From NCBI RefSeq assembly GCF_040529065.1, contig NZ_CP132343.1, positions 4,853,001 through 4,917,000 of the forward strand: a stretch of DNA of 64,000 nt. The letters run 5' to 3'. Position numbers and translations under genes: made by a program. The notes beneath the pieces were generated by a model. That model worked only from the letters and a program-made list of their open reading frames with translations. It did no database searches and was not told the DNA's origin. This document shows positions 37,778 through 46,922 of the stretch, in pieces; the first letter of the stretch is position 1, and every line of letters begins with the position of its first letter. The stretch is from Xanthomonas sacchari. GTDB lineage: Bacteria; Pseudomonadota; Gammaproteobacteria; Xanthomonadales; Xanthomonadaceae.

Positions 37778-38386
37778 GTGAAGCGTTTGGTCAAACTCGC
37801 ATGCCTGGCGCTGGTGGGCGCCATCCTGCTGTTCTATCTGCTGGCGGAGCACGCCGGCCCCTGGATCATGCCGCGGTTCATCACGATCCGTGTCGTGGCG
37901 GGACCCGATCGGCCACTCTCGGGCGCCAGGATCCGCGTCACGCAGGACGTCTGGTCGATTCCGTGCCTGAGCTACATGGGGATCTCGGGCGCGAGTTGCG
38001 CGTCGGGCAAGTGGACGGTCTTTCATGGCCGCCTGGATCGCAACGGCGAAGCGCGGGTGTTGGTCTTCCAGGCAGCCGGGCTGCGGGCGGATTCGTATAT
38101 CGCCTGCATCGATGGGAACCAGTACGAAGGCTACTTCGCCTACAGCGAGTGGCCAGAGCAACAGGACGTGCAACGTCTCACTCTGGACTACAAGCGCCTG
38201 GAGCAGCAACGAACAGGTTGCATGAACGGCTATGGAGAAGATCCTCTGGCGGCCCCGGCATGGTGGGATGCGGCGTTGAAGGAAGACGCCGAGGCCGATA
38301 CGCAGACGGATGCGCAGGAGGACGATCCGTTGCATTCGACGGCGCAACAACCTGCGGATAGTTCGCTGAAGTCGGACGGACTGTAG
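37778..38386 (+). CDS. Membrane-anchored protein of unknown function
   Basis: 202 residues from GTG with AAGGA seven bases upstream. One N-terminal transmembrane helix (about 7-24) is followed by an extracytoplasmic domain with four or more Cys (P-C-L-S-Y, A-S-C-A-S-G-K-W, Y-I-A-C-I-D-G-N, T-G-C-M-N-G) suited to disulfides. An acidic low-complexity tail starts near residue 165 (EDAEADTQTDAQEDD). No family is recognised. The frame is open to ATG 37583 through the microsatellite, but that extension has repeat-derived sequence and no ribosome site. Confidence 0.68.
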   Translation: MKRLVKLACLALVGAILLFYLLAEHAGPWIMPRFITIRVVAGPDRPLSGARIRVTQDVWSIPCLSYMGISGASCASGKWTVFHGRLDRNGEARVLVFQAAGLRADSYIACIDGNQYEGYFAYSEWPEQQDVQRLTLDYKRLEQQRTGCMNGYGEDPLAAPAWWDAALKEDAEADTQTDAQEDDPLHSTAQQPADSSLKSDGL

Positions 38387-38686
38387 GGCCAGGCTGTAGG
38401 AGCGGCTTCAGCCGCGACCCGCCATGTCACCCGGTGGCGATGCAGCCTGTGCCAGCGCCGTCCCGCGCACCACTACCATGCAGATGGATCCCGGTCGATC
38501 GCGATGCCGTCGATGACGGAACGGTCTGCGCGTCGGGACTGAAGTCCCTCCCATATGGTTGCTTCCGCACACTCCGTATACGCCACAGCGGCCCTAGGCG
38601 AGCGGCCGCTGTGTCGTATCGAGACGTCACTTGGTCGAGTGCCGGTGGCAACTCGAGCAAAGGCACTCAACGGAACGAACGTCGAA
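38387..38686. other. Convergent gap with repeat arm and hairpin
   Basis: 300 bases between two convergent genes. A single GTAGGAGCGG-type arm lies at 38396-38418. A perfect 10-bp stem hairpin lies at 38584-38613 (CACAGCGGCC, 10-base loop), a candidate shared terminator without a T tract. No gene is supported. Confidence 0.55.
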
Positions 38687-39469
38687 TCAGACCCGCGGAT
38701 CGGGCGGGTTGCCGCGGCCGGGGCGGTCGTAGCGATCCGAATCGAAGGCTTCGCGCACGGCGGCCTTGGCCTGCGCCCAGCTCAGCCGCGAGCGATCCTT
38801 GGCGCGTTCCCAGCCGCTTTCCAGGTCCGTGTCCAGGCGGTCGTCCCAGACCCGGTCGCGGTAGCGGCTGCGCGCCTGCACGCCGTAGCGGTAGGCCGGG
38901 CGGTAGTCGTCGTAGCTGCTGTCGGTCTCGCGATAGTCGACGGTGTCGAAGCGATCGGCGTAATAGCGGTCGCTGTCCTCGTAGGTGCGGTAGGTAGCGT
39001 CGGCGCGCTCCCAGGAATCGCGCGCGGCCAGCCGCGCCTCGTCCCACTCCAGGCGCGAGTCGCCGCGGCGCGTGCCCCAGTCGTGCGACAGTTCGCGCTC
39101 GTGTTCGTCCCAGGTGCGCGAGGGATACTGCTCGCGCGCCTGCAGGCCCAGGCCGTAGGCCGCGGCGTAGTCGCGGTCGTAGTCGTAATCGGCCTTGGCG
39201 TAGTCGCGGTTGCGATATTCCTCGCGCCAGTAGGCGTCTTCGCCGGTGGGATCGATGCGTTCGGCCACGCCCTTGCCCGCGGCTGCGCCGGCGACCACGC
39301 CCACCGCCGCGCCGATCAAGGTGCCGAGCGGCCCGAACACGGTGCCGGCCAGTGCGCCTGCGGCCACGCCGCCGGCGGTACCGCCGATGCCGACCCCGAC
39401 CGGATGCGAACCCGGGGTGCCGGAGATCGGGTCGCGATTGAGATCGCGGGCTTTGTCGTTGTTGTCCAT
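38687..39469 (-). CDS. Glycine-zipper protein with a duplicated Tyr/Asp/Arg-rich domain
   Basis: 260 residues. A glycine-zipper hydrophobic segment (about 25-68, GVGIGGTAGGVAAGAL then GAAVGVVAGAAAGKG) can span a membrane. The rest is highly charged and contains an internal duplication: residues 100-160 and 188-247 align through DY-x3-Y-x-G-x-Q-A-R-x2-Y-x2-R-x-W-D, then S-R-L-x-W-x2-A-x2-A-x-R. Each ends in a Tyr/Asp run. Function unknown; a GGAGCG five bases before ATG 39469 supports the start. An envelope or stress role is only a guess. Confidence 0.72.
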   Translation of the reverse strand: MDNNDKARDLNRDPISGTPGSHPVGVGIGGTAGGVAAGALAGTVFGPLGTLIGAAVGVVAGAAAGKGVAERIDPTGEDAYWREEYRNRDYAKADYDYDRDYAAAYGLGLQAREQYPSRTWDEHERELSHDWGTRRGDSRLEWDEARLAARDSWERADATYRTYEDSDRYYADRFDTVDYRETDSSYDDYRPAYRYGVQARSRYRDRVWDDRLDTDLESGWERAKDRSRLSWAQAKAAVREAFDSDRYDRPGRGNPPDPRV

Positions 39470-39844
39470 GGGAACGCTCCGTGGCGAAGGAAGGAAGCAC
39501 CCACCGCAGGCCCGTTCGGCGGCGGCGGGTGTCGACGCACAGTCGCAAGCGCGCGGTGAATCCGTCGTGGCACGGCAGTGAACCCGCGATGAGGGAGAGA
39601 GTGCGGCTTCGTCACCTGGACGCAACGCCTACGCGTCGCCCGCCATGCAGCGCAGGCATGCAACCGGCCAAGGCAGTGCTGCATCAAGTACGTCGGCGTA
39701 TTCGGTACGACCGCGCACTCCGCGTCGCTGGCGCATGCACAGTCACGACATGGCTGACGCAGTCAGACTTGGCGCTCACGGCGCTCCGCCTGCGCGATCG
39801 CGCACCCGCACGACGCCAAGGCATCGCCGGGTGGCGCTCCTGCC
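39470..39844. other. Gap between minus-strand genes, no gene seen
   Basis: 375 bases upstream of the glycine-zipper gene and downstream of the methyltransferase. No repeat-family member, strong terminator or convincing small gene was seen. The glycine-zipper promoter should lie in 39470-39560. Confidence 0.45.
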
Positions 39845-40447
39845 TCAGCCGCGACGCCAGATCAGGCAGCGGTTGTTGGCCGGCATCGCCACGTCGTCCT
39901 GCAACGTCAGGCCCTGCGCCTGCGCCAGCGCGTCCACCGCCTCGGCATCGCGGATGCCGCTGGCCGGGTCGCGCGCCTTCAGCCACGCATCGAAGTCGCG
40001 ATTGCTGTCGCTGGTGAAAGCGCCGCCGTAATTGAAGGGGCCGTACACGGCCAACACACCATCGCTGCTGTTCGCCAACAACGGGCCGACCCCGGCGAAG
40101 AACGCCTGCACCGCGTCCCAGCCCATGATGTGCAAGGTGTTGGAGGTGAACACCGCATCGTAGCCGGTGTGCGGCCACGGCCCCTCGCGCACGTCCAGCG
40201 CCAGCGCGGGCGGCGTATTCGGCAGCGCCGCCGCTTCCAGCCACTGCGCGATGCCGGGCAGGTGCTCGGCGCGCTCGCTGCATTGCCAACTCAAATGCGG
40301 CAGCGCCGCGGCGAAATGCACCGCGTGCTGGCCGGTGCCGCTGCCGATCTCCAGCACATGGCGGCGACCGGCGAAGTGCCGCTGCAGCACCTGCAGGATC
40401 GGATCGCGGTTGCGGTCGCAGGACGGGGCGTAGGGGCGATCGCTCAT
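39845..40447 (-). CDS. DUF938 family SAM-dependent methyltransferase
   Basis: 200 residues. The opening Y-A-P-S-C-D-R-N-R-D-P-I-L and the SAM-binding motif I V-L-E-I-G-S-G-T-G-Q-H near residues 32-42 define DUF938. F-T-S-N-T-L-H-I-M-G-W near 102-112 and Y-G-P-F-N-Y-G-G near 135-142 are also characteristic. The substrate is unknown for the whole family. ATG 40447 gives the usual start MSDRPYAP. It lies 73 bases downstream of the NYN-domain gene on the same strand. Confidence 0.9.
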   Translation of the reverse strand: MSDRPYAPSCDRNRDPILQVLQRHFAGRRHVLEIGSGTGQHAVHFAAALPHLSWQCSERAEHLPGIAQWLEAAALPNTPPALALDVREGPWPHTGYDAVFTSNTLHIMGWDAVQAFFAGVGPLLANSSDGVLAVYGPFNYGGAFTSDSNRDFDAWLKARDPASGIRDAEAVDALAQAQGLTLQDDVAMPANNRCLIWRRG

Positions 40448-40520
40448 CGTGGCGTGCACCTGTGTGTGCCGTTGCGTGCCGCGACGGCACGCACCAGTGC
40501 GAATGGCAGCAGCTGACGGC

Positions 40521-41345
40521 TCATCCGCGCGAGCGCACGAAGATGCGCTTGCCGCCGCCCTCGTTGCCGCGCTCCTCCAGTTCGAAATGCGTCGACAGCC
40601 GGCGCAGCAGGTCGCTGAGCTTCTTGTGGCCGTACAGGCGCGGATCGAAATCCGGGCGCACCTTGTTCAGATAGCTGCCGACGCTGCCCAGCCCGGCCCA
40701 GCCCTGGTCGTCGGAGGCTTCCTCGATGGCCTGGCGCAGCAGGGTCAGCGGCGCCTGCTTGGTCTCGTTGGCGGCGGGCGTCGGCTCGGGTTTGGCCGGC
40801 GTCGCGGCCGGCTTCTTGCGGCCCTTGGCCGCCGGCTTGGCGGCCGCAGCGGCTGGCTTGGCCGGTTCGGCGGCGCTGGCCTCGCTGCGCAGCACTTCGG
40901 TGTAGATGAACTTGTCGCAGGCCTGCACGAACGCATCCGGGGTCTTGCGCTCGCCGAAGCCGTACACCGTCGGCCCCTCTTCGCGCAGGCGCTGCGCCAG
41001 GCGGGTGAAGTCGCTGTCGCTGGAAACCAGGCAGAAGCCGTCGAAGCGGCCGGTATAGAGCAGGTCCATCGCATCGATGATCAGCGAGCTGTCGGTGGCG
41101 TTCTTGCCGCTGGTGTAGGCGAACTGCTGCACCGGGCTGATCGAGTGCTTCAGTAGCGCCTGCTTCCACTGGGTCATGCGCGTGCTGGTGAAATCGCCGT
41201 AGATGCGCTTGACGCTGGCCAAGCCGTACTTGGCGACTTCGGCCAGCAGGCCTTCGATCACCGACGGCTGCGCGTTGTCGGCATCGATCAGCACCGCCAG
41301 CCGCGGCTGGTCGTCGTCGCTGTCGGAACGGTGGCGGCTTTTCAT
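40521..41345 (-). CDS. NYN-domain protein with C-terminal OST-HTH/LOTUS domain
   Basis: 274 residues. The N-terminal NYN (PIN-like) nuclease domain has the acidic set A-V-L-I-D-A-D-N-A near 17-25, S-L-I-I-D-A-M-D near 86-93 and C-L-V-S-S-D-S-D-F near 105-113. A Lys/Ala/Pro linker (about 155-200) leads to a LOTUS-type winged helix: L-L-R-Q-A-I-E-E-A-S, L-G-S-V-G-S-Y-L and Y-G-H-K-K-L-S-D-L. Such LabA/DUF88-like proteins are thought to act on RNA. Neighbours are an EcsC protein upstream and a methyltransferase downstream. Confidence 0.88.
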   Translation of the reverse strand: MKSRHRSDSDDDQPRLAVLIDADNAQPSVIEGLLAEVAKYGLASVKRIYGDFTSTRMTQWKQALLKHSISPVQQFAYTSGKNATDSSLIIDAMDLLYTGRFDGFCLVSSDSDFTRLAQRLREEGPTVYGFGERKTPDAFVQACDKFIYTEVLRSEASAAEPAKPAAAAAKPAAKGRKKPAATPAKPEPTPAANETKQAPLTLLRQAIEEASDDQGWAGLGSVGSYLNKVRPDFDPRLYGHKKLSDLLRRLSTHFELEERGNEGGGKRIFVRSRG

Positions 41346-41449
41346 GGCGTGCACCTGCGGCAAGGAAAGAGCGGGAGAAGCGTGGAAGCGGTCACCACTG
41401 TGCCAGCGCGCGCTGCCCACAGCCAGCGCAATGCGGCGACCGCCATGGT

Positions 41450-42265
41450 TCATCGCCCTGCCGGCAGCGCCTCGTAGGCCTGGCGCACCGCCACTTCGCC
41501 GTAGCGGCGCTCCAGCCGACGCACGATGAAGTGGCCGCGCGCCATCGCCTGGAAGTGGGCGATGAACACCGTGTTGAGCAGCGCACCGCTGGCCGCGCCG
41601 ACCAGCGGCACCGCCTGCGCCGCCAGCTTCTCGCTGACCGTCACCGAGAACTTGGCGGCGATGCGCGACAGCAGCGACACCAGCACCGGTGCGCCCTTGC
41701 TGCCCAAGCCATGCGCGGCGATGTACTGCGCGGCGGCGCTGAGCTGCTGCGCCATCGCCGCACGCACCGCGAAGTAGCCCGATTCGCTGCCATCGTCGCG
41801 CTGGCTGCGGCCGCCGTGCGCCAGCACCTCCAGGCAGGCCAGCGCGGTCGCCGGATCGTCCAGGCGCTCGCCTTCGGCGCGGGCGATGTCGGCGATGGAG
41901 CGCAGCATCAGCGTGGTGGTCAGCGGCAGTTCCACCACCAACCCGGGCAGGCCGAAGAAGCCGCCGGCGGCGCCGGTCGCCGCCACCGCGGCGCCATGCA
42001 GGCGCGGCCGTGCGCGTTCCGGCGCCTGCCCACGCAGGGTCAGCAACGCCGAGCGCAACGCCACCCGCAGCGCGCGCTGGCTGACCGCATCGATGCGAGA
42101 GGACAGCATCTTCGGCAGGCGCTTGCTGATCAGCGCCTCGATCGGCGCGCCCACCGCATTGGCGATCTTCGCCGCCAGGCCGGGGTGTTCCAGCAGGGCG
42201 CGCGCCTGGGCCAGGTCGCGGTGGTCGGCGGCATCCATCACGGGGACGGGCAGTAGCGTGGTCAT
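41450..42265 (-). CDS. EcsC family protein
   Basis: 271 residues. The EcsC domain shows in G-F-F-G-L-P-G-L-V-V-E-L-P-L-T-T-T near 105-121, the helix R-S-I-A-D-I-A-R, and S-E-K-L-A-A-Q-A-V-P-L-V-G-A-A-S-G-A near 212-229, with the F-x-x-M-A-R-G-H-F motif near the end. Two hydrophobic stretches suggest membrane association. EcsC function is unknown; in Bacillus it belongs to the ecs ABC transporter locus, which is not present here. ATG 42265 chosen. Confidence 0.87.
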   Translation of the reverse strand: MTTLLPVPVMDAADHRDLAQARALLEHPGLAAKIANAVGAPIEALISKRLPKMLSSRIDAVSQRALRVALRSALLTLRGQAPERARPRLHGAAVAATGAAGGFFGLPGLVVELPLTTTLMLRSIADIARAEGERLDDPATALACLEVLAHGGRSQRDDGSESGYFAVRAAMAQQLSAAAQYIAAHGLGSKGAPVLVSLLSRIAAKFSVTVSEKLAAQAVPLVGAASGALLNTVFIAHFQAMARGHFIVRRLERRYGEVAVRQAYEALPAGR

Positions 42266-42386
42266 GGCCGAAGCTCGTGGCGAGGGAGGCGACAGCATGC
42301 ACCGGGCGGCAGCGACATGGTGTCGAGAGCCGATGACCGGTGCGGGACGTTCAGCGGTCGGCGTGCCCGTGCGCCCAGGGCCTGCC

Positions 42387-43781
42387 CTAGATCCGCTCCA
42401 GCGCGCGCTGGTGGGTGCGCGGCCCGAACCGGCCCACCACCGCGGCGGCAATCAGCAGGCTGGCGGCGATGAAGCCGAGCACGCCGCGATGGCCGGTGCG
42501 GTCCAGCAGCATGCCGATCAGCAGGCTGCTGGCGGCGGTGGACAGGCGGCTGAAGGAATAGCAGAAGCCCACCGCGCGTGCGCGCAGCGCAGTGGGGAAC
42601 AGTTCGGCCTGGTAACCGTGGTAGGCGAAGCTCATCCAGGCATTGCAGAAGGTGACCGCCGCGCCGCAGGCGATCAGCAGCAGCGGCTGGTGCTGCCAGG
42701 CGAACAGCAGGCCGAACAGCATCGCGCCCAGCGCCGACACCACCACCTGCCACTTGTTCTCCCAGCGCTGCGCCACGCCCATCAGCAGCAGCGGCGCCAC
42801 GGGATACGCCAGCGAGATGGCGAAGGCGTAGCCGAGCCCGTGCACGCTGTCGGCGCCTTGCCGCGCCAGCAGTGCCGGCAGCCAGTTGCCGAAACCGAAG
42901 AAGCCGATCGCCTGGAAGATGTGGAAGGTCACCAGCATCGCCATGCGGCGCCGGTACGGGGGCTGCCATAGCGCGGAAACGCGCGGCGGCGGCGCAAGGG
43001 AGACAGGGAGCGGCTCCGGCGCCGGCAACGGCCGTCCCAGGTCGGCGGCACAGCGCGCCTCCAGCCGCTGCAGCACTGCGTCGGCCTCGGCATGCCGGCC
43101 CTGCGTCGCCAGCCAGCGCGGCGATTCCGGCAGGCGACTGCGCAGCCACCACACCGCCAGCGCGAAACCGCCGCTGAGCAGCGCCACCCAACGCCAGCCG
43201 CTCAGGCCAAGCGGCGCGTGCGGCACCAGCGCCCAGGCGCTCAGCGCCACCGCCGGCACCGCCAGGAACTGCACGCAGAACGCCAGCGCGAACGCGGCGC
43301 CACGCATCTGCCGCGGCACCATTTCCGACAGGTAGGTGTCGATGGTGACCAGTTCCACGCCCAGGCCGATGCCGACCACGCCGCGCCACAGGATCACCCC
43401 CAGCGCGCTGTGCTGCAGGCCCATCGCCACGGTCGCCACGCTGTACCAGAGCAACGCGAAGGAGAACACCGCGCGGCGTCCGACACGATCGACCAGCGGG
43501 CTCAGCAGGCTCGCGCCGAGAAACAGGCCCATGAAGGTCGCCGAGGCGAACGCGGCCTGGTCGGCGATGCCGAACACGCCTGCCGCGCCCTCGGCGAAGA
43601 TGCCATCGCGCAGCAGGCCAGGGCTGAGGTAGGCGGTCTGGAACAGGTCGTACAGTTCGAAGAAGCCCCCCAGCGCCAGCAGCGCGACCAGGCGCCACAG
43701 GGTGCGGGTGGGCGGCAGGCGCTCCAGGCGCGCCGCGACCAGGGCGACGGGATCAGAAGCGGCTAAAGCGGCATCGCGCAT
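42387..43781 (-). CDS. MFS transporter, sugar/organic-acid porter type
   Basis: 464 residues with about twelve transmembrane helices. The loop 2-3 motif D-R-V-G-R-R-A near residue 99 and R-M-A-M-L after a central loop with P-A-P-E-P-L-P mark the major facilitator fold. The G-G-F-F-E-L-Y-D start resembles metabolite:proton symporters of the aromatic-acid or sialate branch, where that Asp/Glu pair in helix 1 is typical. Substrate cannot be assigned. No catabolic operon is adjacent; EcsC lies 121 bases downstream on the same strand. Confidence 0.87.
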   Translation of the reverse strand: MRDAALAASDPVALVAARLERLPPTRTLWRLVALLALGGFFELYDLFQTAYLSPGLLRDGIFAEGAAGVFGIADQAAFASATFMGLFLGASLLSPLVDRVGRRAVFSFALLWYSVATVAMGLQHSALGVILWRGVVGIGLGVELVTIDTYLSEMVPRQMRGAAFALAFCVQFLAVPAVALSAWALVPHAPLGLSGWRWVALLSGGFALAVWWLRSRLPESPRWLATQGRHAEADAVLQRLEARCAADLGRPLPAPEPLPVSLAPPPRVSALWQPPYRRRMAMLVTFHIFQAIGFFGFGNWLPALLARQGADSVHGLGYAFAISLAYPVAPLLLMGVAQRWENKWQVVVSALGAMLFGLLFAWQHQPLLLIACGAAVTFCNAWMSFAYHGYQAELFPTALRARAVGFCYSFSRLSTAASSLLIGMLLDRTGHRGVLGFIAASLLIAAAVVGRFGPRTHQRALERI

Positions 43782-43940
43782 GCGGGTGGGTCCTGGGGGG
43801 AGGAAACGCGCCGCCGCATGCTGCCCGATCCGCCGCCGCGCGCGCCACCGCGTCGAGCCAGAACTGCCGACCGCGCCGCATCGGCGTTCAGCCGGATGTC
43901 GGCTTCGGTGCGGCCAGCCGCTGCGGACGCCGATCGCGCA

Positions 43941-44849
43941 TCAGCGCAGGAACAGGATGTCCAGGTCGCGGTCGGGCACGAAATCGCGCTGGCGGAACTC
44001 GAAGGTCAGCGCGTCGGTACGCTGCAGGTCGCCGTCGAAGCACAGGCTGAGCAGGTCGCCGGGGGCGCGTTTCTTCAGGGTCAGGTGGAAGTCCTGGATC
44101 GGCCCTTTCCAGTTGGCGCCGGTGCGCAGCACGTAGCGCAGGTTGCTCCACTGCAGGCCGTTGGCGCCGGCGCGGCGACGCAGGCGCTGTTGGGTGGCGG
44201 CGTCCAGGCAGGTGGGCTTGGCGTACTCGCCGATCAGGTCGCTGGCCGGCATCGGCACGCCGGTGGCGACGCTGGGCGCGTAGCTGTGGCGGATCGCCAC
44301 CGTGCCGCCGGCGGGGAAGCGCTGCTGCCAGACGAAGTATTCGTTGAGGGTGAAGCGCGGCTGCCCGTTCGCATCGAACCAGCGCGCGGGCAGCGGCTTG
44401 CGCCCGGCCGGGACGGTGCTGCTCTCGACGTACTCGGCCAGGTCGTCCGGCGTCCAGCCGCTGGTCGCCCAGGCGCGCGAGACGTCGGCACCGTCCAGCT
44501 TGGCCACCAGCCGGCGCTCGGTGCGCACCGGCTTGCCATCCACCCACAGCTTGAAGTCGGTGAGCGCGCTGTGGTCGGCCATGCCGAAGTACATCGGCGG
44601 CATCGGGAAGGCGATCGGCACCAGCAGCTCGCGCGGGCTGGTGTTGGTGAACACGTAGTCCACCTGCACCCGGTCCTCGCTGATGAACAAGTCTTCCTTG
44701 CTCATGCGGATGTCCGGCTGGCGGATCAGTTCGATGGAGCCATTGGCGTCGCCGATGCTGCTGTCGTTGGCGTAGGCGGACGCGGCGGCGAGCAGCAAGC
44801 ACGTCAGCAGGGAGGGCAGCAGGCGGGGCGGCGAGAGCTTGGCGGTCAT
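43941..44849 (-). CDS. DUF4424 family secreted protein
   Basis: 302 residues with a signal peptide (about 1-27, ending A-Y-A-N). The mature start N-D-S-S-I-G-D-A-N-G and the I-R-M-S-K-E-D-L-F-I-S-E-D-R-V-Q-V-D-Y-V-F strand are characteristic of DUF4424, followed by I-A-F-P-M-P-P near 82-88. The family is periplasmic or extracellular and of unknown function. It is divergent from the GH43 gene with about 150 bases between starts. Confidence 0.87.
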   Translation of the reverse strand: MTAKLSPPRLLPSLLTCLLLAAASAYANDSSIGDANGSIELIRQPDIRMSKEDLFISEDRVQVDYVFTNTSPRELLVPIAFPMPPMYFGMADHSALTDFKLWVDGKPVRTERRLVAKLDGADVSRAWATSGWTPDDLAEYVESSTVPAGRKPLPARWFDANGQPRFTLNEYFVWQQRFPAGGTVAIRHSYAPSVATGVPMPASDLIGEYAKPTCLDAATQQRLRRRAGANGLQWSNLRYVLRTGANWKGPIQDFHLTLKKRAPGDLLSLCFDGDLQRTDALTFEFRQRDFVPDRDLDILFLR

Positions 44850-45001
44850 GGAATCGGGGGTCGGTCGGATGGGCGCCGCGACCGCAGCGCGGCGCCGGCG
44901 AACGGGCGCCATGGTAACCGCGGCGCATCACGCGGCGCATCGCGCCCCGCCACCACGTTTGCTACGGTAGCCGGCGCCGTCACGGGGGGAAGGCCATCGC
45001 C

Positions 45002-46825
45002 ATGTTCAAAGCACTCGCAACGCTGGCGCTGCTGGCGTCCGCCGGGCTGGCCGCGGCGCAGGCGCCGGGCACGCGCAGCTACGCCAATCCGATCGACCTG
45101 GACTACCGCTACAACTTCGAGCAGTTGAACGAAGGCATTTCCTACCGCACCGGCGCCGATCCGGTGTTCGTGCGCTTCGGCGACGCTTACTACCTGTTCC
45201 AGACCCTGGCCGACGGCTACTGGCGCTCCCCCAACCTGCTCGACTGGCAGTTCGTCACGCCCAGCCGCTGGCCGTTCGAGAGCATCGTCGCGCCGGCGGT
45301 GGTCGCCGACGGCGACCGCCTGGTGATCATGCAATCGGCCTTCGAACCGCGCCCGCTGCTGCAGACCCGCGACCCGGCCAGCGGCCAGCTCGACTTCCTG
45401 ACCCGGCTGCTGCCCAAGCTGCCACGCGCCCAGCCGATCGGCACCGAGATGAAGGGCCGGCCGCTGAGCGACGTGCCGCCCGGCCCCTGGGATCCGGACC
45501 TGTTCATCGACGACGACGGCCAGTGGTACCTGTACTGGGGCTCGTCGGACCGCTACCCGCTGTACGGCATCGCCATGGACCGCAGTGCGCAAGGCGTCGC
45601 CTTCCGCGGCGTGCCGACGCCGCTGCTCGCGCTGGAGCCGGCGCAGCACGGCTGGGAGCGCTTCGGCCCCGATCACCGCGGCGCCCGCTTCCCGGACGGC
45701 AGCCCGATCGGCAGCTTCCTGGAAGGCGCATGGATGACCAAGACCGGGGGCCGCTACTACCTGCAATACGGCGCGCCGGGCAGCGAGTACAACGCCTACG
45801 CCAACGGCGTGTACGTCGGCGAGCACCCGCTCGGCCCGTTCGTCTATGCGCCCTACAACCCGGTGGCGTACAAGCCCGGCGGTTTCATGCAGGGCGCCGG
45901 CCACGGCTCCACCTTCCAGGATGCGCACGGGAACTGGTGGAACAGCGGCACCGCCTGGATCGGCGCCAACTGGACCTTCGAGCGGCGCATCGTGCTGTTC
46001 CCGGCCGCGTTCGCCGCCGATGGGCAGATGCGCGTGTCCACCCGCTTCGGCGATTTCCCGCACTGGATGCCGGACGGCCCGGTGGCCGACCCGGAGGCGC
46101 TGTTCACGGGTTGGATGCTGTTGTCCTATCGCAAGCCGGCCACCGCCTCGTCCACCCTGGACGGCTTCGCCGCCGACCGCGCCACCGACGAGGACCCGCG
46201 CAGCTACTGGGTGGCCGCACGCAACGCGCCCGGCGAGACCCTCACCGTCGACCTGGGCGGGGAACGCAACGTGCGCGCCGTACAGGTCAACTTCGCCGAC
46301 TACCGTGCCGGCCGCTACGGCGATGCGCCGGACATCTACACCGCGTTCCGGCTGCAGCACTCGCGCGACGGCCGCCACTGGCTGCCGCTGGCCGAGGTCG
46401 GCGACGGCGCCGACCGCCGCGACCGGCCCAACGCCTACCTGCAACTGCCCGCATCGGTGCGCACCCGCTACATCCGCTACGTGCACGGCCACGTCGGCGC
46501 CGCGCACCTGGCGATCAGCGACCTGCGCGTGTTCGGCAACGCCGACGGTGCCCCGCCACCGGCGCCCACCGGCGTCGTCGCGCGCCGCGAGGCCGACCGC
46601 CGCAATGCCCGCGTGCACTGGCAGGCGGTACCCGGCGCCGTCGGCTACAACGTGCGCTGGGGCCTGCGCGCCGACCGCCTCACCCTCACCTACCAGGTGT
46701 TCGCCGACCGCGGCACCGACCTGGAACTCCGCGCGCTCAACGTCGACCAGGACTACGTTTTCGCGGTCGAAGCGTTCGACGAACGCGGTGTCTCCCCGCT
46801 GAGCGCACCCATCGCCGTGCCATGA
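45002..46825 (+). CDS. Glycoside hydrolase family 43 with F5/8-type and fibronectin III domains
   Basis: 607 residues, secreted (signal about 1-19). The five-bladed GH43 propeller (about 25-375) has its three acids visible: T-G-A-D-P-V-F-V-R near residue 51, D-P-D-L-F-I-D-D-D-G-Q-W-Y near 163-175 and F-L-E-G-A-W-M-T near 238-245. A discoidin/F5-8 module (about 380-515, K-P-A-T-A-S-S-T-L-D-G) and a C-terminal FN3 (about 520-607) follow. It probably acts on arabinan, xylan or galactan side chains. GGGGGAAGG lies before the start. Confidence 0.9.
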   Translation: MFKALATLALLASAGLAAAQAPGTRSYANPIDLDYRYNFEQLNEGISYRTGADPVFVRFGDAYYLFQTLADGYWRSPNLLDWQFVTPSRWPFESIVAPAVVADGDRLVIMQSAFEPRPLLQTRDPASGQLDFLTRLLPKLPRAQPIGTEMKGRPLSDVPPGPWDPDLFIDDDGQWYLYWGSSDRYPLYGIAMDRSAQGVAFRGVPTPLLALEPAQHGWERFGPDHRGARFPDGSPIGSFLEGAWMTKTGGRYYLQYGAPGSEYNAYANGVYVGEHPLGPFVYAPYNPVAYKPGGFMQGAGHGSTFQDAHGNWWNSGTAWIGANWTFERRIVLFPAAFAADGQMRVSTRFGDFPHWMPDGPVADPEALFTGWMLLSYRKPATASSTLDGFAADRATDEDPRSYWVAARNAPGETLTVDLGGERNVRAVQVNFADYRAGRYGDAPDIYTAFRLQHSRDGRHWLPLAEVGDGADRRDRPNAYLQLPASVRTRYIRYVHGHVGAAHLAISDLRVFGNADGAPPPAPTGVVARREADRRNARVHWQAVPGAVGYNVRWGLRADRLTLTYQVFADRGTDLELRALNVDQDYVFAVEAFDERGVSPLSAPIAVP

Positions 46826-46922
46826 AGCCATCACGGCCTTCCCGTATGCTTGGCGCCACCTCGACCGCGCACCGGCGATGCGGCGCGCGGCAGGATCGGT
46901 TGCCGATCGAAGGAGAAGGACG

